DNA of 10,032 bases from an uncultured bacterium (GTDB lineage: Bacteria > Bacillota > Clostridia > Lachnospirales > Lachnospiraceae), in assembly GCA_946061355.1 (NCBI GenBank), contig CAMGRE010000089.1, positions 1-10,032 of the forward strand, written 5' to 3'. The position numbers were made by a program, and so were the translations under genes. Of this stretch, positions 5,496 to 10,032 are shown piece by piece. Within the stretch, counting starts at the first letter, position 1. Each line of letters starts with the position of its first letter. The notes beneath the pieces are model-generated. The model saw nothing but the letters and a program-made list of their open reading frames with translations, was not told where the DNA came from and made no database searches.

Positions 5496-8400
5496 ATGGG
5501 GAGAAAAAAAGCATTTCAGAAAAGCATAATTGTAGTTTTGTGTATTATCATAAATTTAACCGGAAGATATATTGCCGAACGTTTTCAGCTTCCGGTATGG
5601 CTTGATACGATCGGAACCAGCATTGCTGTTTATTATACGAATGTGTTCGGCGGTCTGATAGCGGCCGTCTCAATCAACCTCATCTGGGGATTTGCAGATA
5701 ACATATCCGGTATCTATATTCTTGTTGGAATCGTAATGGTTTTCCTGATGCGATTATGCGCCAAGAAGGGATATTGGGAGTCCTTTGTCCCGGCGATGAT
5801 GTCCGGACTTGGAATCGCTGTGCTTGCATCGGTTGTGTCCACACCGATCGATCTTATCTTTTATAACGGGTATGCAGGCAACATCTGGGGAGATGCTCTG
5901 TTTGACATGCTGCGTTTCTACGGCTATCCGGATGTGATCTGTGCTTTTGCCGGGGAATGCTTTATCAATATTGTTGATAAGCAGATAGGAGTCTTTATTG
6001 TATACACCATCATTCAATTGAATATGATCAGGAAAAACGGATATCAGACCGGAAGAGACAACCGCATCAAGCTCCTTGCGATCGGGATTGTATCTGCTTC
6101 CGTTGTGATGGGATTTATTCTGTTGTACAGTCAGTATTCTACACATACGAAGGCGGTGACCGTAGCGGAGGAGCCGGAAAAGGATGTAGATGATAATGCA
6201 TTGGCGAAAGCGGAAAAATATATTGATTTTAATGAGTATGTCAAAGTGGTCTATGACAGCAGAAACGGACTGCCGTCCTCTGAGGCAAACGCTGTGGCCC
6301 AGACAGCGGACGGCTATATCTGGATCGGAGGCTATGCCGGTCTGACGCGCTATGACGGGGCAAAATTTGAGTACATAACGGAGGGTGGTCTCTCCAATGT
6401 CACAGCGATGCTTACCGATAAAAAGGGAAGACTTTGGATCGGGACAAATGACAGAGGGATTGCCGTATATGAGAATGACAGTATGTCATATATCACAAAA
6501 GAGGATGGATTGACGGCCAGCTCGATCCGGACACTTTATGAAGCTCCGGACGGAACCATCTATGCCGGCACAACGAGTAGTCTTGTACGGATTGATCCTG
6601 ACTTCCGTGTGGAAGTGGTGGAGGGAGCGCCGGAGGGCGTTGTCAGTGTGGCATCCTGTGGGGATCTGATCGCCGGAATTGACAGCAGGGGTTCCCTGTT
6701 CGGGGTAAAAAACGGAGAATTGATTTTCTCTGAGAGCAGAACGGGTCGGGCATCTTATTACTCTTTGTTTGCGGACGGGAATAAACTTTATGTCGGTACT
6801 ACCGGTTCCTTTGTGCTGGAAATGAAGATGGATGACAATGGCAAACTGATTCTGAAGAAACATATTTCCTGCGCTCCGCTGAATAGTATTACAAGGATAC
6901 AGAAGACAAAAGCGGGGGTAATCTGGCTGAGCAGCGATAACGGAATCGGTTATCTGGGTGAAAACGGAAAAGTACATACATTGAACTATTCCAAATTTGA
7001 CAATTCCATCGAGTGCATGATGCAGGATTATGAAGGCAATTATTGGTTTGCCTCGTCCAGATTCGGGGTCATGAAGCTTTGCCGGAATGTTTTTACCAAC
7101 ATTCATGAGAGTGCGGACAAGGACGGCGTGGTGGTCAATGCGGTTACCGGCTTCGATGGTTTGCTGTATTGCGGAACGGATAACGGACTGCAGATCATTG
7201 ATCCGGAAACCTTTGAATTTGTGGAAAATGACGTAACGGAAATGATCGGTACGGTGCGGGTACGCTGTCTGAAAACGGATTCTAAGAATCGTCTGTGGAT
7301 CTGCTGCTACGGATCACCGGGGCTTGTATGTGTATCTTCCGACGGAAAAATTGTGACATATAATGAAAGTGAAAACAAAACGGCAGGTGACCGTTTCCGG
7401 TGTATCCTGGAGCTTGAAGACGGGACGATCGCAGTCGGGAGCAGCGGCGGCATTACCTTTATCAAAGATGATGCGGTTGTCGGTACGCTTACAAAAGAGG
7501 ATGGACTGGAAACAACCCAGATCCTCACCATGGTGCAGGCACCCGACGGAAGCATTTATGCAGGGAGTGACGGCTCCGGAATCTATGTGATCAAGAACCG
7601 GCAGCTTGTTACAGCGATCACGGAAGAAGACGGGCTCACATCTCCTATCATATTGAGGATGACGCCGTATGAAAATGCCTGTTTTGTCGTTACGAGCAAT
7701 TCCATTGGCATTCTGCAGGATGGAAAGGTTCGGACGATAAAGACATTCCCGTATTTCAACAACTTTGATATTGTCATACACGATCATGAGGCATGGATAT
7801 TGACCAGTCGCGGAATCTATATTGCGGATGTACGGGAACTCATGGCAGATGATTTCAAATATGTACTTTATGATTACAATAATGGTCTGAAGAGGTCGAT
7901 CACGGCAAATTCCTGGACTTATATTGATGACAACGGCTGCCTGTATTTCTGCACGAATGACGGTGTGGAAAAAATACCGATGAGCAGGCAAAAAGTGTAT
8001 GGCGGAAAGTACAAGATGCAGATCACATCCGTTGTGGCTGACGACAGGATCGTGCCGGAACAGGACGGTATGTATCTGATTGATTCTGATGTCAAGAAGA
8101 TCAGCATTACACCTGCGATATGCAATTTCCTGCTGGATGATCTGAAGGTTTGTGTATATCTGGAGGGAATGGACAAGACTCCCGTTATGACAAGGCAGAG
8201 TCGGCTTGACACACTTGTTTATACCAATGTTCCGGGCGGCAGTTATACGCTTCACATACAGATCTTCAGTGACAGAGAGGAAGAACTCGTTCAGGAGAAG
8301 GTGTACCGGATTGTCGTGAAAGCGCGTATGTGGGAAAAAGGTATCTTCATTGTCTATCTGTGTATCGTATTATTGGGTGAAGTTTTCTTTGTCTCATGGG

Positions 8401-9143
8401 AGATCAATGAGATCAGACAGCTTGGAAAACGGAGAAAAGAACTGGAAAATATGAAGGCCGAGCTGGAGGAACGCGTGGAAGAACAGACGGCAGAGATCAG
8501 AGCGCAGTCCAATAAGATGGAGAAACTTCAATGGGGTGTCATCGAGGGGATGGCAACGCTGATCGAGAGCAGGGATGGAAATACGGGTCTGCATGTCAAA
8601 AATACAAGCCGGTATGTCAGGATCCTTGCCGGAGAGATTCTGCGGAGGAGAATGTATCCGGATATCGTGGACGAAAAATTTGTTGAAGTGATCACAAAGG
8701 TGGCGCCTCTCCATGACGTCGGTAAAATTAAAATATCGGACGTTATCTTGAATAAACCGGGTAAATTTACAAAAGAAGAGTATGAGATCATGAAACAGCA
8801 TTCCGCCATGGGAGGCGAGATCGTAGGCGATATCCTCGGAAAGGATGCAGATCCCTATATGGTGCAGATGGCGAGGGATGTGGCCACTTATCATCATGAA
8901 AGATGGGACGGAAGCGGATATCCGACGGGACTCGCCGGAGAAGAGATACCGCTGGCGGCGAGGATCATGGCAGTGGCAGATGTGTTTGATGCCATCATAT
9001 CCAAGAGAGTGTATAAAGAGGCGATGGAGATAGAGGAAGGTTTTGCAGAACTTAAGCGGTGCGCCGGAACCCATTTTGATCCGGCGCTTGTGAAGGTCTT
9101 TCTGGAAATCAAGGAAGAAGTCATCAGGGAGATCATATTCTGA
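5496..9143 (+). CDS. membrane ligand receptor with HD-GYP c-di-GMP phosphodiesterase output
   Basis: A 1215-residue receptor. Residues about 8-212 hold 6-7 TM helices that resemble the substrate-binding S component of ECF transporters (LPVWLDTIGTS near 32-42; a late Glu and VDK segment near 154-162). Residues about 247-827 contain roughly 14 Reg_prop blades with G-x-[IL]-W/Y-x-G repeats (for example GYIWIGGYAGLTRYDG and GRLWIGTNDRGIAVY), enough for two seven-bladed propellers. A Y_Y_Y domain follows (862-940), then a TM (948-967), a charged coiled coil (969-1012) and HD-GYP (1014-1207). The metal and catalytic residues look intact: H1033, H1073-D1074 with K1077, H1102, H1133-H1134, G1141-Y1142-P1143 and D1162. 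HD-GYP enzymes hydrolyse cyclic-di-GMP. Seven N-terminal helices would put the propellers outside and HD-GYP inside. The likely job is to lower c-di-GMP on binding an extracellular ligand, which is unknown. It is divergent from the hydrogenase-chemotaxis gene. Confidence 0.92.
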   Translation: MGRKKAFQKSIIVVLCIIINLTGRYIAERFQLPVWLDTIGTSIAVYYTNVFGGLIAAVSINLIWGFADNISGIYILVGIVMVFLMRLCAKKGYWESFVPAMMSGLGIAVLASVVSTPIDLIFYNGYAGNIWGDALFDMLRFYGYPDVICAFAGECFINIVDKQIGVFIVYTIIQLNMIRKNGYQTGRDNRIKLLAIGIVSASVVMGFILLYSQYSTHTKAVTVAEEPEKDVDDNALAKAEKYIDFNEYVKVVYDSRNGLPSSEANAVAQTADGYIWIGGYAGLTRYDGAKFEYITEGGLSNVTAMLTDKKGRLWIGTNDRGIAVYENDSMSYITKEDGLTASSIRTLYEAPDGTIYAGTTSSLVRIDPDFRVEVVEGAPEGVVSVASCGDLIAGIDSRGSLFGVKNGELIFSESRTGRASYYSLFADGNKLYVGTTGSFVLEMKMDDNGKLILKKHISCAPLNSITRIQKTKAGVIWLSSDNGIGYLGENGKVHTLNYSKFDNSIECMMQDYEGNYWFASSRFGVMKLCRNVFTNIHESADKDGVVVNAVTGFDGLLYCGTDNGLQIIDPETFEFVENDVTEMIGTVRVRCLKTDSKNRLWICCYGSPGLVCVSSDGKIVTYNESENKTAGDRFRCILELEDGTIAVGSSGGITFIKDDAVVGTLTKEDGLETTQILTMVQAPDGSIYAGSDGSGIYVIKNRQLVTAITEEDGLTSPIILRMTPYENACFVVTSNSIGILQDGKVRTIKTFPYFNNFDIVIHDHEAWILTSRGIYIADVRELMADDFKYVLYDYNNGLKRSITANSWTYIDDNGCLYFCTNDGVEKIPMSRQKVYGGKYKMQITSVVADDRIVPEQDGMYLIDSDVKKISITPAICNFLLDDLKVCVYLEGMDKTPVMTRQSRLDTLVYTNVPGGSYTLHIQIFSDREEELVQEKVYRIVVKARMWEKGIFIVYLCIVLLGEVFFVSWEINEIRQLGKRRKELENMKAELEERVEEQTAEIRAQSNKMEKLQWGVIEGMATLIESRDGNTGLHVKNTSRYVRILAGEILRRRMYPDIVDEKFVEVITKVAPLHDVGKIKISDVILNKPGKFTKEEYEIMKQHSAMGGEIVGDILGKDADPYMVQMARDVATYHHERWDGSGYPTGLAGEEIPLAARIMAVADVFDAIISKRVYKEAMEIEEGFAELKRCAGTHFDPALVKVFLEIKEEVIREIIF

Positions 9144-9155
9144 TAGAAATCAGAA
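9138..9155 (+). other. small hairpin over the HD-GYP stop codon
   Basis: TTCTGAT (9138-9144) and ATCAGAA (9149-9155) form a perfect 7-bp stem with the 4-base loop AGAA. The stem includes the stop codon of the HD-GYP gene. No T-tract follows, so it is not an intrinsic terminator. It could mark an RNA processing site or influence translation of the next gene, but an AT-rich stem this short can arise by chance. Confidence 0.35.
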
Positions 9156-9175
9156 AGAGAGTGAATACTGTATTT

Positions 9176-10032
9176 ATGAATGAATATATGAATGAAACAG
9201 GAAAGCATGGATTCAGTAAAAAGTATCTGGCAGAGCAGACGCGCCAGCTGTCGATCGGAATATTCGGCGCATTGCTGTATGCGGTGGGAATGAACCTGTT
9301 CATTGTGCCCGTGCATCTGTACAGCGGCGGACTGATGGGATTCAGCCAGTTGATCCGGACACTGCTCGTGAATTATGCACATATGGCTTTCGGCTCGGTG
9401 GATATTGCCGGAATTATTTACTATATGCTTAACATACCGCTTCTCTACATCGCGTTTCGTAAGATTGGCAGGCGCTTTTTTGTAAAGACGATGATCTGCA
9501 CGACTGCGATGACAATCTTTCTTTCCCTTATCCCCATACCGGCCACGCCTATTATGGGCGATGATGTGCTGGCATCCTGCCTGATCGGCGGCATTATCTG
9601 TGGAATCGGTCTGGGTATTCCGCTTCAGATGGGATGTTCCACGGGAGGTACGGATATTATAGGGCTTATGCTGATCAGGGAGCGCAGGAATGTGAGCGTC
9701 GGCAAGATATCCCTTACGATGAATCTGGTGCTGTACGGTCTGTGCCTGTTCCTGTTTGATATCTCAACAGTAATCTATTCTGTCATCTATGCCGCGGTGA
9801 ATTCGATCGCAGTGGATAAACTGCACTCACAGAATATCATTGTGGAGGTCAAGGTAGTCACAAATGAAAAGAACGAAGAGATGGAAAAGGAGATCCTCGC
9901 CCATCTGGAACGAGGCGTGACCGTCTGGCAGGCAAAAGGCGCTTATACGGATGAGCCAAAGCATATGCTATATATCCTTTTATCGAAATCTGAACTGCCG
10001 CATCTGGAATTTATCATTCATAAACATGATCC
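9176..10032 (+). CDS. YitT/DUF2179 family membrane protein (3' end cut by window)
   Basis: An open frame of 285 codons runs to the window edge without a stop, so the end is missing, probably by only some 10-20 residues for this family. About six or seven TM helices occupy residues 26-213, with the family motifs YSGGLMGFSQLI (49-60) and GCSTGGTDIIG (153-163). The C-terminal soluble DUF2179 domain begins near 219 and includes ERGVTVWQAKGAYTDEPK. The biochemical role of YitT proteins is not established; they are multi-pass membrane proteins with a small cytosolic ligand-binding-like tail. Start choice is uncertain: GTG 9161, ATG 9176 and ATG 9188 are in frame, and none has a strong, well-spaced Shine-Dalgarno. 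I chose the first ATG. It follows the HD-GYP gene by 32 bases with no terminator, so cotranscription is likely. Confidence 0.9.
   Translation, partial: MNEYMNETGKHGFSKKYLAEQTRQLSIGIFGALLYAVGMNLFIVPVHLYSGGLMGFSQLIRTLLVNYAHMAFGSVDIAGIIYYMLNIPLLYIAFRKIGRRFFVKTMICTTAMTIFLSLIPIPATPIMGDDVLASCLIGGIICGIGLGIPLQMGCSTGGTDIIGLMLIRERRNVSVGKISLTMNLVLYGLCLFLFDISTVIYSVIYAAVNSIAVDKLHSQNIIVEVKVVTNEKNEEMEKEILAHLERGVTVWQAKGAYTDEPKHMLYILLSKSELPHLEFIIHKHD

Noticed and set aside
6240..8000. Tandem DNA repeats in the HD-GYP receptor gene
   Set aside because: The periodicity is at protein level (propeller blades). The nucleotide sequence of the blades has diverged and there is no sign of recent duplication.
7314..8255. 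313-codon minus-strand open frame inside the HD-GYP receptor
   Set aside because: It is an antisense shadow. The plus-strand frame carries continuous propeller repeats over the same bases, and the minus-strand translation is rich in Cys, His and Ile without pattern.

Overview
The window looks like chromosome from a motile anaerobic Firmicute, most likely a Lachnospiraceae-type Clostridia. This is inferred from the mid-GC base composition, strong GGAGG-type Shine-Dalgarno sites, and the gene content: an [FeFe]-hydrogenase-like sensor, a ligand-sensor/HD-GYP protein with Reg_prop propellers, a YitT protein and a LacI/MATE pair. I see no insertion sequence, CRISPR array, tRNA, rRNA or phage gene.

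Layout, left to right: (1) 1-2473, plus strand: a LacI-family regulator and a MATE exporter one base apart, clearly one operon, with a GGTTA-N6-TAACC palindrome at the left edge that could be the regulator's own operator. (2) 2470-3274, plus strand: a promoter overlapping the MATE stop codon, a leader of about 130 nt packed with inverted and direct repeats, then endonuclease III (nth). (3) 3271-3319: an 11-bp perfect stem whose T-tract lies on the minus-strand side, placed between two convergent genes. (4) 3339-5273, minus strand: a soluble 644-residue fusion of two ferredoxin clusters, an [FeFe]-hydrogenase H-cluster domain of the sensory type, a further 4Fe-4S motif and a methyl-accepting chemotaxis signalling hairpin. 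(5) 5274-5495: divergent intergenic region with a good minus-strand promoter, a weaker plus-strand promoter and candidate operator repeats. (6) 5496-9143, plus strand: a 1215-residue membrane receptor with an ECF-S-like 6-7 TM N-terminus, two seven-bladed Reg_prop propellers, a Y_Y_Y domain, one more TM, a coiled coil and an intact HD-GYP phosphodiesterase domain. (7) 9176 to the right edge: a YitT/DUF2179 membrane protein, cut off by the window about at its end.

The most interesting part is the divergent pair in the middle. One gene looks like a cytosolic H2 or redox receptor feeding the chemotaxis array. The other looks like an extracellular-ligand receptor that lowers cyclic-di-GMP. Together they could couple swimming bias and the swim/settle decision, but only adjacency supports that link. 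The LacI/MATE operon, nth and YitT are ordinary genes with no obvious tie to it.
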